The translations under genes and the position numbers were made by a program. DNA of 64,000 nt, from the NCBI GenBank assembly GCA_015680685.1, contig MNCI01000556.1, positions 1,251,931-1,315,930 on the forward strand, written 5' to 3'. Positions 23,500 to 35,959 of this stretch are shown here, in pieces. The notes below the pieces were generated by a model. It saw nothing but the letters and a program-made list of their open reading frames with translations. It did not search any database and was not told the DNA's origin. The stretch is from Gnetum montanum. Its lineage: Eukaryota > Streptophyta > Gnetopsida > Gnetales > Gnetaceae. The first letter of the stretch is position 1, and each line of letters starts with the position of its first letter.

Positions 23500-24830
23500 T
23501 ATTTAGCAAATGCATTTATAGTACTATATTATTTTTAAGAGTTTGTAAATATATATTGAATATCCACATACTTATTTGACTATTTCTATCTCATGAAACA
23601 CACAATTATTTAATGTCCTTGTTCTAAACATGGTATACCAAAGTTTTCATCACTTTAATTATACCTTGAATAATAATGGGCTTTGATACTTACACTCCAA
23701 TTTCTATAAGTAATTATTTAATTGACATCATATCTTGAACTATTTCTCATAAGACTAGCTATTATACTTCCATAGAGGATAGCAAATTGCTCTTTTTTAT
23801 GTTGTTGCATCAATTTACTATATTTTTTAAGTAGCAAAGCCAAAAAGCTTGTTTGTAAACTTCTATCTAGTGAGTCACCATCCCATTTAATATCAATATA
23901 TACATTAAGAACATTGGATCATGGACTTTAAACTTGAGTTCATATGTGATTATAGTCTTTATGTGATCATGTTTCCACTTTAGTTCTATATTAAGATATC
24001 AATGAGCAAAACTAAGTTAAAATGTAGCAAATTTTAAAGAAAGTTAATATTTATAATGCTTCATGTCTTGAAGGGTTAACTGGTTACTAAGATATCTTTG
24101 ACATGAAAGAAAAGTAGCATTTGAATCTTCTTATCTTTTATCAAGATATATAGGTTATTATCCTTTTGTAATGTCATGAATCTATAGTTTATTAACAAAT
24201 TTTTAGTTTTATAATACCATACTTTGTATTCTTGTTTAAGCTCCTAAATCATTATCTTTAGTTGACATATGAGCTTTGTATCCAAGAAAAATCATTTTGG
24301 ATGCCCTATATAAATCCCTTCATTTAGTTCACCATACAAGAAACTAATTTTACATTAATTCAATGTATATTCCAATTAAATTTCATAAAAAATAAAAGAA
24401 TTTTTTATATTGTTACCATATAATTTGTTAGTCTAAAATGTTTCTTAGTAGTCTACTATGTTTCTCAGTGAAATTATTTTGGCTACTAATCATGTCTTGC
24501 ATTTATTAAGTAATTCATATTTCATTAGCTTTGTCTTATATATCAATCATTTTTTAATAGCTTATCTTATATTTTGATAAGAAATCAATCCTCACACTTC
24601 CAATTTTATCATCATCATAATTTCTACCTCCATTACGCTTTTTTCCAATGTGGTATCATAAGTGATTGATTCATAGTCTTCGGTACTTGCTTATCTAGTT
24701 TAGAAACACATAGTATAACATCATGTTGGTGCAATTCATAAAACTAGTTCCTGATAAGCCTAGGCTCAATCACTTTAGCATGTTTAATATCTGTAATTGA
24801 TGATTCCTATACAACTAAAATTAGAACCAT
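23500..24830 (-). pseudogene. Ty1/copia pol remnant (RT-RNaseH), first copy
   Basis: On the minus strand, 24400-24010 reads like a copia RT. A decayed KTAFLNG-type start is followed by WYYKTKNLLINYRFM-like residues, DNNLYILIKD, and LLFFHVKDILVTS at the position of the catalytic YVDDILV. Further left (about 23945-23770), YIDIKWDGDSLDR and the KKEQFAILYGSIIASLM block resemble the copia RNaseH DWAGD...RR and SKKQ-IALSS-EAEY motifs. Catalytic residues are lost and stops are frequent. Ends are approximate and no LTRs were identified. Confidence 0.5.
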
Positions 24831-26620
24831 CATTAAACCCTCAATTCATTTTCAATTTATGAACAATGTGTAAGATAGAAAAACACCACTAAAAACTTCT
24901 CTAATTAATATATGAAAGCATGAAATACATCACAATACAATGTAGAAGGGCTTATGAACACACAAGCTTAGGATCTATAGAAGTTCTAAACCTCCCATTC
25001 ATATTAAAACCTCATAATACTTAGCAATAGATAAAAGGTATGATGCCTAACACATCTCTCAATCTTCACCTCTCAATAGATGATAAATAAGCTATTGAAG
25101 GTCTTACACTATGAAAGCCATTTTCCAAGAGCAAAATTAATCTCAATCCCTATGGCTAGCCATACAACCTTTATTAGTTCCAAAGTTGACTATGATATAG
25201 TATGAGTTACATCCTCCTTTTAGGTCCCTTTCTTTCCTAAAAAATTTATCAAAAGCTAAGTTCTAACTTATTGTGAATCACTATGAGTTGCATGAGCTTA
25301 TAACCATGGACTATGACTAACTACAAGTTGTACCTACCTCACAGGTATTAATCCCAACTCCAAAAAAATTCAAATTAACCTTTGATTAATACTAAAGTTC
25401 AAGAGTTGGCACACTAAAACACATAAAACATGGTGATAGTAGGAAATTACCACTTGAAATTATGATTATTCCTATCTACTCCTTATAGTCCCTTAATTAC
25501 CATCTGAAGTGTCATCAATATTAATGTGACAAAGGCCTTTGACCCTAGCAGGTTATTCAAAATGTGCTTTGCAATTCCAACAAATGGCATGATGTACAAC
25601 TTTATAGTTATGAAATTGTAGTTGATCAACATAAACATGATGTTGATCCAAGCCAAGAGGATGATGACTTTCATATCAAATGGCTTTGTGATATGTTTGG
25701 TCTTTAGTTTAGCTCATTGTATGATGACCAACTTGATCAACTATCAACATATGATTGTGTTCCTTCTATATAAATTCACAACCTCCAACTCAACTCCACA
25801 AATTGTTGACGAATCCTAAACTAAAATGTAGGCCTTCTTATTTTCTATGTATTGTGATTCATGTTTAGCTTCATTTTCATTCATCTATATCTATGTAATA
25901 TGTCTTTATTTGTGTCTATAAATGTATTGCGCTTCATTATTCTATAGCCTTATGTTGAAGGTTGAAGTATTTTAATTAAACATCTAATATGCTACGTCCA
26001 TATTATCAAATAATTAAAATTTTAAGTACTCTTATAGAATTTAGAACATATGCATATTAGCTTGATGATGCAAAGATAACATATTAGCATACTCAAGGAC
26101 ATGTTTATAGGATTTTCTCATTTTTTTCAACTTGATGAATTACAATAAAGATAATACATTAAGAAAAATCATTACATAAATTCTAAATGCATATCCTAAC
26201 AAGGAGGAATTATTGAAGAATAGGTGGATGAGTAAAAGAACAACCTTTATTGAAATGCAATCTACAACCATTTACACTACCTTCACATGACAAGGTTGCT
26301 TTGGTAAGATGTAAAAGAAAATAATCATAGTAAAGATAGTTTGCTTCAAACACTATTATTGTACCAAATACCTTGTGGGTGCTTTGAGATGCTTCTCTAA
26401 ACTATCATGTTGTCTATATATCTTTTATGATTTTATAGTTAAATTATTTTAATACTATCTCCATCCCCACACTTCACTAATTATCCTTGATTCTTATATA
26501 TTTGTCTAGCTCCTAACTATATTATAATGCTCAACTTAATATTATATTTTCCTTATCTTTGTAATATTTTTACAATTATATCTTTGGTTTACATGTTTAT
26601 TTAACCTAAATGAAACATTA
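24831..26620. other. Unassigned AT-rich DNA
   Basis: No recognisable gene or repeat was found. A stretch at 25480-25830 is open in more than one frame for about 60 codons. It has no family motif and the frames overlap on both strands, so it is not called. Confidence 0.45.
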
Positions 26621-26627
26621 GTGCTAG

Positions 26628-27110
26628 TGATACAAGGCTCAAGTGATTAACTCATTATCTTGTTAGATAAGAGGTTATCAATTTGACTCACACTTGAGGC
26701 ATCACTATATTCTTCCAAAAGTATCTTATTATCTATATATTCTAAGGTATAATTATAGTTATTATTTGGTATTTTAACACCTCATCCTCCAAATCGTTAG
26801 CTCATTCTATTATTAGATAAGAGGATACTAATTTGAGTCACACTTTAGGTATCATTATATTCTTCTAAAGTATCATGCTAACTTTATGTCTTGGGACATA
26901 CTTATAGTCATTCTTTGGGGTTCTAATACCTCATCCTATCTTTCTCTTCCAAGAAATTAGTTTCTTATTTAGCTAAATAGCATATTTCTGAATTCAAGTT
27001 AGAGTTGAGGTATTGCTATATTTCTCTGTAATTCTATTAATATATCATATTGGATATGTCTTGAGTTGTGTCCATGGCCATATTATTTCAAGTTTTAGCA
27101 CATCTACTCC
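26628..27110 (+). repeat. Tandem tRNA-like repeat (SINE-like), three units of about 150-158 bp
   Basis: Unit 1 begins GATACAAGGCTCAAGTGATT (an A-box-like GGCTCAAGTGATTAA). About 40 bases later it has GAGGTTATCAATTTGACTCA, like a decayed B box (GTTCGACTC). The tail reads CTTATAGTCATTCTTTGGGG and TAACACCTCATCC. Units 2 (near 26795) and 3 (near 26950) repeat the pattern with more decay. Tail fragments recur at 13800-13890 and inside 32863-33120. Confidence 0.5.
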
Positions 27111-27254
27111 TCTTTAAATATGACTTTAATGTTTCGTTCTTTCAATATTTTTATTACTATTATCCTCTTTACCTAAATAATTTAGAAAATTACAAAAGAA
27201 CATCTTGATATCATTATTTCACATTATCAATAGCAAATTGCATCTCATATTTCA

Positions 27255-28200
27255 AATTTGTTTTTCTAGAATATTGTGAGATTACATGAGATTTATTTGA
27301 ATATTATTAGTAATAGATACTCAAAGTTTATTATTCATTTTTGGAGGATCCCCTTTAATATTTTAGAAATAAATTTAAATTTTTCAAGTGCATGTCATCT
27401 AAAGTTTGATGGCTACAATGAAGTGGTTAAAAAATATTTCATAAATATTTGGAGATGTTTGTGTGAAGGGTAACCAAATAAGTTAGAGAACTTATTGTAT
27501 CATGCTAATATTTCCTACAATAATAATTTTCATGTTGCTATTAGGAAGAGATCATTTGAGGTTAATTATTATTAAAGATGGTGGATAATATGATGACCTT
27601 TGATGGAGACACTCAATTGAACATAGAATTTGTGGAAGAGATGAACGATCTTCATGCTCAAGTGAAGGTAAATGTTGAGAAGAAAGATAAATAAAGAATC
27701 CTTAAAAGAAATGAGGTCAAGAGGACATTCAAATTTGATACTTGTAATATTTTTTAATTGAACTTAAAAATCAAGATATTGAGAGGTGTCAACTTCTCAA
27801 AATTGAAGGTTAAAAAGATATATCCTTTCAAGATAAGGATCAAAGTTAATGAAAATTCTTTTAAAATTAACTTAACAAATGATGTGCGTATGTATTTTGT
27901 TCTTAATTTTAAAAATTGTGTGCATTACCATGGACTTGTAGATGATAAAATATTACATGAAAAAATTGATGAGTTAATGATAACTATTGACATGTCCAAG
28001 CCTTCACAAGAGATGAAGGAAATTATACTTAAGAGGAGACAAGCCTTCAATACTTATGGAGTGAATAGGTATGAGTTCCTAATGTATTGGAAGGATCAAT
28101 CTACTGATAATTTTTTTGGATTCATGAGACCGAACTTGTTGAGTGGGGAATTACTTCTATCCCTACTTCATTATTCACCTACTTCACTTTCTGAAGGCTA
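27255..28200 (+). pseudogene. Chromovirus integrase C-terminal half plus chromodomain
   Basis: Frame changes apart, 27280-27700 reads as the integrase core. It has RLHEIYLNIISNRYSKF (family: SDRDPKF, so a catalytic Asp is lost), INLNFSSACHLKFDGYNEVV, LRCLCEG-like and ISYNNNFHVAIRKRSFEVNYY. Then come EFVEEMNDLHAQVKVNVEKK and the GPF..L..I..NAYK-type block PFKIRIKVNENSFKINL (about 27820). The last part, EIILKRRQAFNTYGVNRYEFLMYWKDQ (28020-28100), matches a chromodomain at the C-terminus, which defines chromoviruses of the Tekay/Del type. About 147 codons at the 3' end remain open. An 856-base piece, 26855-27710, was copied to 32863-33720. Confidence 0.78.
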
Positions 28201-28210
28201 GAAGAGTTAG

Positions 28211-28980
28211 TGTAGGAACATCTTTCTCAATCCCTTTATCACCCCTATAGGTAGAGGAACAAAGATCTTCATAACTTCATAGATGTCTTAGACACATGAG
28301 AGATGTCTTATCTAAGAGTTTGACACTTCTAGAAGATGTCTTGACTAAGAATTGGTAGCTAACAGTAGATGTTCCACTACTTGGAAGACATCTTGGCTAG
28401 GATGGAAAACCTACAGGTAGGTAGGGAGTTGTCTCTACTGAGACATCTTATCTCCAGTAAAGATGCCTTTCCAACATGATAAACATCTTATCTGAAAGCT
28501 ACAATTACCAAAGAGACATCTTGCTAAGCTATTAGACATTCATAGAGGAAACTTTCTAAAATTATGTATTTGAGGTGGAAAATTACCATGGATCTTGGAT
28601 TTTGATCTGAGAAAATATTTTCTGATGTGTTTACTTTATGTTTAATAAATTAGGCTTGTGTTGCATGTTTTTTCAAGAGTGAAGAAGCATTTCATGAGAG
28701 TGTGTGCATCTTAGTGATTATTCTAGTCTATGTTATTGGCCATTATCTCTTTTTGTGTCAATCTTGATATTATGTATAAAAGAAGAAATTTCAATTGATT
28801 ATACCTTGGATTTAGGTTGATTGTGTATGATTGTAGAGCCTCATGCTTTGTAATATCTTTCAAATTAATTGAAGATATCTAGTTTTCAAGAAATTTATTT
28901 TTCTTACATACATTCTTGATTCAGTATGTTTGAAGAGTTAATGAAAATTGGATTGACCCTACTCCATGCAATCATTAGCT
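28211..28980 (+). repeat. 3' LTR of the chromovirus (right end approximate)
   Basis: It begins TGTAGGAACATC directly after a purine-rich GAAGGCTAGAAGAG and ten bases after the chromodomain frame ends. U3 carries a dense array of AGACATCTT and its inverse AAGATGTCT. A TTTAATAAATTAGG signal near 28650 may be the polyadenylation site. The right end is a guess. Confidence 0.55.
28216..28525. promoter_or_regulatory. U3 motif array: AGACATCTT / AAGATGTCT
   Basis: About nine copies in both orientations occur within 310 bases, including near 28218, 28281, 28301, 28334, 28366, 28386, 28441, 28481 and 28513. The arrangement resembles a cluster of binding sites for one protein upstream of the LTR promoter. 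Confidence 0.55.
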
Positions 28981-29744
28981 CTAGCTTCTATGCATCTAGG
29001 ACATCTACTTTAAATTTTATTTTTTTCTTTGTTATAAAAAGTTTCTATTCAAATGCCTACTATTCTTAAAGAATGAGTTCTTCATGAAACATGTAATAGA
29101 ACATATAAAAGAGTATGTTAATCAAAGTATTTCTTTGCTTATTACATGTAGTTGTTACAAAGTTTATTCTTGCATGATGAATAGTAGAATTGGATTAAGA
29201 ATGATGTGGATACTGTCCTAACACTTTCTATTAGTACTATGAAAACAAACCATCCTTTAATCTAATTAAAAACTAGTTTGTTTTTATCAAGTAGTTCTTT
29301 CTTGGGTATTACATGTACATTGAACCTTTCATAGAAATATAAATGCCTTTTGTTTAATTTTGATAATATATGTGATATTAAATAACTAATTAAATTCAAA
29401 CTTTAATGAAAAAACTTGCTTAATCTTTGCTGAAACATGGAAATAATATTTAGGCTAAAAAACAATTCTACTTTGAAAAAGATTTGAGGATTTTACAAAG
29501 AAGTATATGGGTTGGATAATTAAATATTTGGGGATTTTAATATGTGAATTATATTATATTAGAAATTTTTTTACGAATTTTATGCACAAAGTAAATATTT
29601 ATAAGTAAAATTTTTACGGAAATGTTTGTAGCACATCATGAAAATCTTTCAAAATAGGAAAGGTTTGATATCAAATTCAGACCATTTTCTACATTTTTAT
29701 TTATAATGTAATGGATCTATAGACTTTTAATTATGGATGAATTT
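28981..29744. other. AT-rich DNA between two elements; nothing recognised
   Basis: No reading frame, repeat or motif of note was found. Confidence 0.5.
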
Positions 29745-30606
29745 TGATGAGTTACAAGGTACCCCTATGCCCAACCATCAAGATCATAGGTGTTCACATG
29801 CGATCCAATTGAATTCCATAGACTATAATCACTAAGTACAATAGAGCTAAATAGTGCATGTGTGTTGTCTTTTGGTTGTCTTCCTAGTCTTACTTTTGGA
29901 ATGCAATTGTATGGTTAAGTGTGATTGAGGTGTAAGATTTTTATTATTTTTTGTTTTATCAAATTATTTGCCTGGAACAAGAATGAAAGTAAGAGTGATT
30001 AAATGCTAAGTATACTATGGTCTAATCTAGCCTAACATAAGTAACTATTCCCACTTCCCCGACACATCCTGAACCTTGTGCAAACACTGTTGGGCTTTCA
30101 AACATTAGTTGTTTCTGAGCTACCAAGTGTCACACATATGTTCAAAGGGGCCATGCTTGTGTATCTAAATAAGTTGCTTGATTAATAAAAAATAATTAGT
30201 ACATAAATAATATTTATGTAAATTGCATAAAATATAAATTCATAAGAAATAAAGTCTCATGTGCTACAAGGAATGAATCAAAGAGTTCATCTTTATTGCC
30301 AACACAATGATGTGCTCACGTACATTAATGCTTGAATAAAGATCCGTTCACACCTAGACCTCCTACTATGGGAACTTGGAAAATATTCTAACTTTTAAAT
30401 GGACAAATTACAAGAGTTTTTCTACTTGACTACGAAAAACTTACTCCCAATCATGCACATGGATGCTATATTTATAGACCTGGGAGTAACCCTGTGATAT
30501 CTAATGTACAATATTGCATCATGGGCCACGATATCATGTTTCCGATATCATGTAACCAATATCGTGGCCACTCCAATATTGGAGCATTGAAAAACATGAT
30601 TTATCA
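29745..30606 (-). repeat. 3' LTR of element A (862 bp)
   Basis: It is colinear with 38995-39856. On the minus strand it starts TGATAAATCATG at 30606. U3 has ATATCG / GATATC palindromes between 30496 and 30580 and a TATA-like GTCTATAAAT near 30475. A GGCAATAAAGAT signal lies near 30298 (minus strand). Confidence 0.85.
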
Positions 30607-30616
30607 TGCCCCCACA
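30607..30616 (-). other. Polypurine tract of element A
   Basis: The minus-strand sequence GTTGTGGGGGCA directly abuts the 3' LTR start, where plus-strand DNA synthesis would be primed. A similar purine run also occurs inside pol near its end (32600-32615, minus strand). Confidence 0.65.
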
Positions 30617-32596
30617 ACTAAATGAAAACTCATCCTCCAATATAGAAGAAGAGGAACAAGTCCTTTACAAAATAAATTAGGGGGTATGGACTTATTTGAC
30701 TGACATGAAAGGTGACATAGAGAAAATAGAAAAACATAGAAGTTCCCGAGTAGATAACATTACAATTGAATACAAATTTGGATGTTCATGACAATAGGAA
30801 AGAACACCCATGGATCCAAATGACATCCAACCCCTCTTGGCACAAAAGAATGAGGGAGAGGTAGAAGAGATCTAGTTGTCATGAATAATCTCTCATGAGT
30901 GATATGGTTGCATCCTCCTTGGTGAAGACAATCCTGCTTCTAGTCCACACTTCCCACTACAATCACAACAAAACTAATGATTAATGTATATAGTGTACAA
31001 ATAACAGTTGAATACCTTGTGTCATTGGCGATTTTATCTAGCCAAGTTGTAATTGTGATGGATTGGTTACTTGATATTGTTAGTGGAAAGACTAACGAAG
31101 GGGTTAAGTAAGAGAAGCAATCCATAAAATTTAGAAAAAGCTTAACACAAGGAATACTGGAAAGAAGGTATTCACAATAATAAAAATGAATTCATTACAA
31201 ATAGTTGTGAAGGTGCATAAAATTGGATGCCATGGATGGGGTAAATAAAAAGAATTTAATTGTAACAATGTCTAAAAGTAAAGAACTTAACTTAACAAAA
31301 CCAAAAGATATGCAACTGGGTCCTCCCCAAAGTAGACACAAGCCTTTTATGCCCTTGCATAAGTTCAAACCAAGGAGTCTGTGGGTACCATGGATGATTA
31401 ATGGTTATGGTAAGTTAAATACAAAAATCTAAAAGTAATTGACTGAGAAACCTGACACATCAAACCAGAACATTGAATCAAAACATGAAATAAGCAGTGA
31501 GGTGAGGCATGAAAAGCATAGATGGATGATAGAGAGAGTGGAATGGAGTTCCTAATTATGGTAACATGTAGTCCCTTGTGAATTTTGTGATTAAATTACT
31601 TGGTAGGATCCATCCTCAAGCTAGAACAAAAACAACCACTTTTAGTAACTTCGCATTAACATTCTAAGGCTAGTCCATCCCTTGAGATACAAGAATACTT
31701 TCACAAAACAACCACCATTCCAAATTGGAGTAAAGGTAGGAAGTAAGAAAGGTCCTTAGTTAGAGGAGATAAGAAAATTTTTATAACTAGTGCTTTGAAT
31801 TCCCCTGTTTTTTTTTTTGAATGGGAATCACACTATACAAAGACTCATGAATTTTTTGCATTTATTTTATCGAAGAGATGTGCTTTGAATTCTCATCTTC
31901 TTTATCTTTTTTTCATTTTTTGTGATGAGGACCACACCATGCAAGGACTTATTTGACTTCCTATTATGAAATGACATGGAATAGTGAGAAGCTTATGAGA
32001 ACACTCTTGCACATAGGAAAATAGAAAAAAATTAAGAATATTGCATCCCTTTGTAGTCACACCCTATCCAAACCTTTGATTCCTTCCCATTTCCAGAAAC
32101 TACACAAGTCATCAATTTAATAAAGTTACATTAATGAAGAAGAGACTACATACTTCCAAAACTAAGAAAATCATAAAGTGTGTGGATGGGTGGATGATGT
32201 GGACTCACTGCCTATTGCATAAAAAGAAACTATGTCCCATTCATTAGCAATGACATTCAAAGTCAAAAACTAGACATCAATAATCAAATTACAAATGAAG
32301 CATACCACCATTAAGTAATGCATTACCATTGTCCCTATCACCTTATTAGTAGAAAAAGTAGACAAACACATCAAACATAAGCAAACATAACCATGAAAGA
32401 AAGTAAAAGAGTAGACAATAGATATTGAATATATTAACAATGGTGTAAAGAAAAACTAAGAGAAGATCAATAACCTTAAAAATACAAATATGTAAAACAA
32501 AGACGTAAAAAAAAGAAGATGAAAAAAAAGTTGTAAAATCAAAAATGTGTTAAACAAAAAAAAAATCAAAAGATTGAGGATCCACAAGAGGTGTTA
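30617..32596 (-). other. Post-pol spacer of element A, no extra ORF
   Basis: On the minus strand, a T-rich tract follows the pol end (32590-32470). A GTGAGTCCACATCATCCACC block near 32210-32190 resembles the F1a and F1c spacers. I see no trace of the PF20167-like or coiled-coil ORF. Either it was lost or this subfamily never had it. Confidence 0.5.
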
Positions 32597-32824
32597 TTAT
32601 GGGTGCCCATCTCCCCCATGACTAAGTTGGAAGGGAGAGATCCAAAAGATTGAGCATGGTTGTTCATCTGACAAGGTGTTTGTTTCATTTTTTGGATTGG
32701 GCTCATGGAAAGGTTTTATTTCTTGAATGTTGACTAGTTTTTTCTTATTTGGGCTATTAGGTTTGTAGATGATCATGACCCTAGATGGAAAAGTCTCATC
32801 AATGATGTAAGGTCCTTTCCACAA
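32597..32824 (-). pseudogene. Integrase C-terminus of element A
   Basis: A 75-codon open stretch on the minus strand starts WKGPYIIDETFPSRVMIIY, the conserved GPY..-type C-terminal domain of Ty3/gypsy integrases, and ends in GGDGHP. F1a has the same ending at 2250-2470. On its upstream side the reading jumps into an RT-derived fragment at 32824, so the catalytic core is missing between here and 33758. Confidence 0.75.
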
Positions 32825-33757
32825 TTTCAGATTGGTAGGTTATTCATCTTCCATAAGGATTTTTATATTCTTCTAAAGTATCATGCTAACTTTATGTCTT
32901 GGGACATACTTATAGTCATTCTTTGAGGTTCTAATACCTCGTCCTATCTTTCTCTTCCAAGAAATTAGTTTCTTATTTAGCTAAATAGCATATTTCTGAA
33001 TTCAAGTTAGAGTTGAGGTATTGCTATATTTCTCTATAATTCTATTAATATATCATATTGGATATATGTCTTGAGTTGTGTCAATGGCCATATTATTTCA
33101 AGGTTTAGCACATCTACTCCTCTTTAAATATGACTTTAATGTTTCTTTCTTTCAAAATTTTTATTACTATTATCCTCTTTACCTAAATAATTTAGAAAAG
33201 TACAAAAGAACATATTGATATCATTATTTCACATTATCAATAGCAAATTGCATCTCATATTTCAAATTTGTTTTTCTAGAATATTGTGAGATTACATGAG
33301 ATTTATTTGAATATTATTAGTAATAGATACTCAAAGTTTATTATTCATTTTTGGAGGATCCCCTTTAATATTTTAGAAATAAATTTAAATTTTTCAAGTG
33401 CATGTCATCTAGAGTTTGATGGCTACAATGAAGTGGTTAAAATATATTTGATAAATATTTGGAGATGTTTGTGTGAAGGGTAACCAAATAAGTTAGAGAA
33501 CTTATTGTATCATGCTAATATTTCCTACAATAATAATTTTCATGTTGCTATTAGGAAGAGATCATTTGAGGTTAATTATTATTAAAGATGGTGGATAATA
33601 TGATGACCTTTGATGGAGACACTCAATTGAACATAGAATTTGTGGAAGAGATGAACGATCTTCATGCTCAAGTGAAGGTAAATGTTGAGAAGAAAGATAA
33701 ATAAAGAATCGTTAAAAGAACACTAGATGGCCCTAGATGATCATGACCCTAGATGCA
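32825..33757. other. Patchwork insertion replacing the integrase core of element A
   Basis: Four tracts are recognisable. First is a 22-base copy of 34687-34708 (32824-32845). Second is TCCATAAGGATTTTTAT (32850-32866), identical to the right flank at 33758-33774. Third is an 858-base copy of 26855-27710 (32863-33720). Fourth is a 37-base filler containing 22 bases identical to 32766-32787 (at 33734-33755). All tracts are in the same orientation as their templates. The pattern is that of double-strand-break repair with template switching. Confidence 0.75.
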
Positions 33758-35700
33758 TCCATAAGGATTTTTATGGCCATGCATCTTCCAACATAATGGC
33801 CCCCACAAGGCCCTTCATGAGCATCCTACAGAACACTTAGTTGATTCGTATCAGGAACACACCAACATACCAAGCCATCATAATAGACTTTGTAAATGTT
33901 TTTATTAAGCTCCATAAAATGCTTGACCTAGTCAAGAAACTGTTGTTTCTTTCTAGTTTCCAACTTTTATGGAAGTTATTGCTTGAGTAGATAAGTAAGG
34001 ATTGTGTCATACCATTTTGGTTCATTAGGTATTAGTGTATTAATAGCCCGTGCAAGGAGAGCTTCATCAGGGAATTGGTCAAATAAAGGGCTCTCCTTCT
34101 TCTTTTCATCCCATCTTAGTCATGATAAGTGATCAATGACCATATTCTTCACACCTTACAATCTACGTTAATGAAATCAAATTCTTGCAAAATCACAAGC
34201 CACTGTATGACATAGGGGCTCACCATTGGTTTATTCATTAGAAATCAAATGGCGCTATGATCTGTGTGCAAAAACACTTTTTAGCCAAGCACATAGTGCC
34301 TAAACTTCTCTGAGGTGAACACCACTACCATCAACTATTTTTTTGTAGTGGGGTAGCTTAGTTGTGTAACAGTAATTCTCTAGCTTGCATAGTGAATGTA
34401 ATATGAACATTTTTAATCATCCATCTGCATAAGCACTACCCCCAAAGCATAATTTGATGCGTCAGTTATCAAATGAAATGGTCTAGAACAATCTCATGCT
34501 TGAAGAATGGGGGTTTTAACAAGCTTTTTCTTCAATTTATAAAATGTTGCTTCACACGTATGGGTCTAGATGAATGATGCACCATTCTTTGTCAATTCTA
34601 CCAATGGCGTCGTGATTTTGAAAAAATTCTTGATGAAGCATTGGTAGTAGCCAGTATAACCAAGGAATGACCACACTTCTTCCACTATTTCAGATTGGTA
34701 GGTTATTCGTTGGATGTCCCTTATTTTTTCAGGGTCCACCTTGATTCTTTCTTTTGAAATGTGATGCCCCAAGACTATGCCTTCTTGGACCATAAGTTGG
34801 CTCTTTTTCCAATTGAGTTGGAGGTTTGTTTCGACACATCTCTTCAACACCTACTCAAGATGGTCCAAGGCTTACTTGAACATAGCTTCATAGGTAGAAA
34901 AATCATCCATAAAGACTTCTACCCTACTACTGATCTAATGTTGGAAAATGCTGAGAACTAATTGTTGAAATTTTGCAAGGGCATTACATAGACCCCAAGA
35001 ACTTGTGAAAGTTGTCTTTGCCTAGCTCTCTAGTGCAATTTATATTTGGTTATAACCACTATAGCCATCCAAAAATTTGTAATAGAAGTGCCTAGAAATG
35101 GTTTCTAGCACTTGGTCGATGAAATGAAATGAAAAATGATCCTTGAAAGTTGTCATGTTGAGCAGTCCGAAGTTAATGAACACTCACCATTTTCTTCCCT
35201 TCTTAGGTATGATCATGAGTGGACTTACCCACTCACTATCTATGAAAGGGTACATCAATCCCACTTTAAGGAGTTGTTCAATCTCCCCTTTGACAATCTT
35301 CTTTAACTTGGGATTCAAATGTTGTTGTGGTTATCATTTTGGCTTGATGACAGGGTTAATGTATATTCGATGTTGGCATATACTTTGATCTATCCCAGTG
35401 AGTTTAGAATATGACCAGGTGAAGGCTACTGAGCATTTTTCCACAACTTTTATCAACTTTCTCTTTTGTTCTATAGCAAGCTTGGCATTAATAATAACTA
35501 GCCTTCCATTTTTTAAAAATACGTACTCCATTCCAACTGGTAGTATCTTCAATTCAAGGGGCTCTTGCTTAAAATTATCAAGAATTTAAAACTCATCCCA
35601 ATTGACATAATCATTTTCTCCTTCAGAGAGCTAGTGATGAACTTGCTCGATTTCATCCATACTTGTAACATATTCATACATTAGGCCCTTAGTAGGTTCC
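33758..35700 (-). pseudogene. RT, RNaseH and integrase zinc-finger region of element A
   Basis: On the minus strand, the pol start LPVGMEYVFLKNGRLVIINA (about 35545) is the Athila-type RT N-terminus. The palm keeps the catalytic motif VFMDDFSTYEAMF (about 34925-34890). The thumb reads LQLNWKKSQLMVQEGIVLGH (34815) and SFLGYTGYYQCFIKNF (about 34670). RNaseH follows with ITDASNYALGVVL (about 34460) and FLHTDHSAI.FLMNKP (about 34265). The integrase zinc-finger start VLQDAHEGPCGGHY (about 33838) is the last part before the patchwork. Several stops and frameshifts are present. It is closely related to the pol of F1a. Confidence 0.8.
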
Positions 35701-35959
35701 ATGAATAATGTACTACTGCTAGAATTAGTTGTTAGCCACTGGGTGCCTTCTTGTTTTGTTGATATTGTATACAGACATCTCTGAACCTCATCTTCTAGTG
35801 CACACTACTTGTATGCAGAGATAGATGTTTGCTTTACTAACCATAACTTTTGCACACAATGGAACCCTAAATCGTTATACGGGATACATAGAACTATCTT
35901 CTTCTCAATCTTTCCAAATTTATTTTATTTTGATATCTCTAAGGAAAGATCTCTAATTC

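Noticed and set aside
25483-25819. Possible small membrane protein on either strand
   Set aside because: Hydrophobic only because of AT-rich codons; two overlapping opposite frames and no homology pattern.
32850-33774. The 17-base direct repeat as a LINE- or SINE-type target-site duplication
   Set aside because: The inserted 858 bases have no poly(A) tail or SINE ends, start mid-repeat, and are bordered by filler copied from nearby; repair with template switching fits better.
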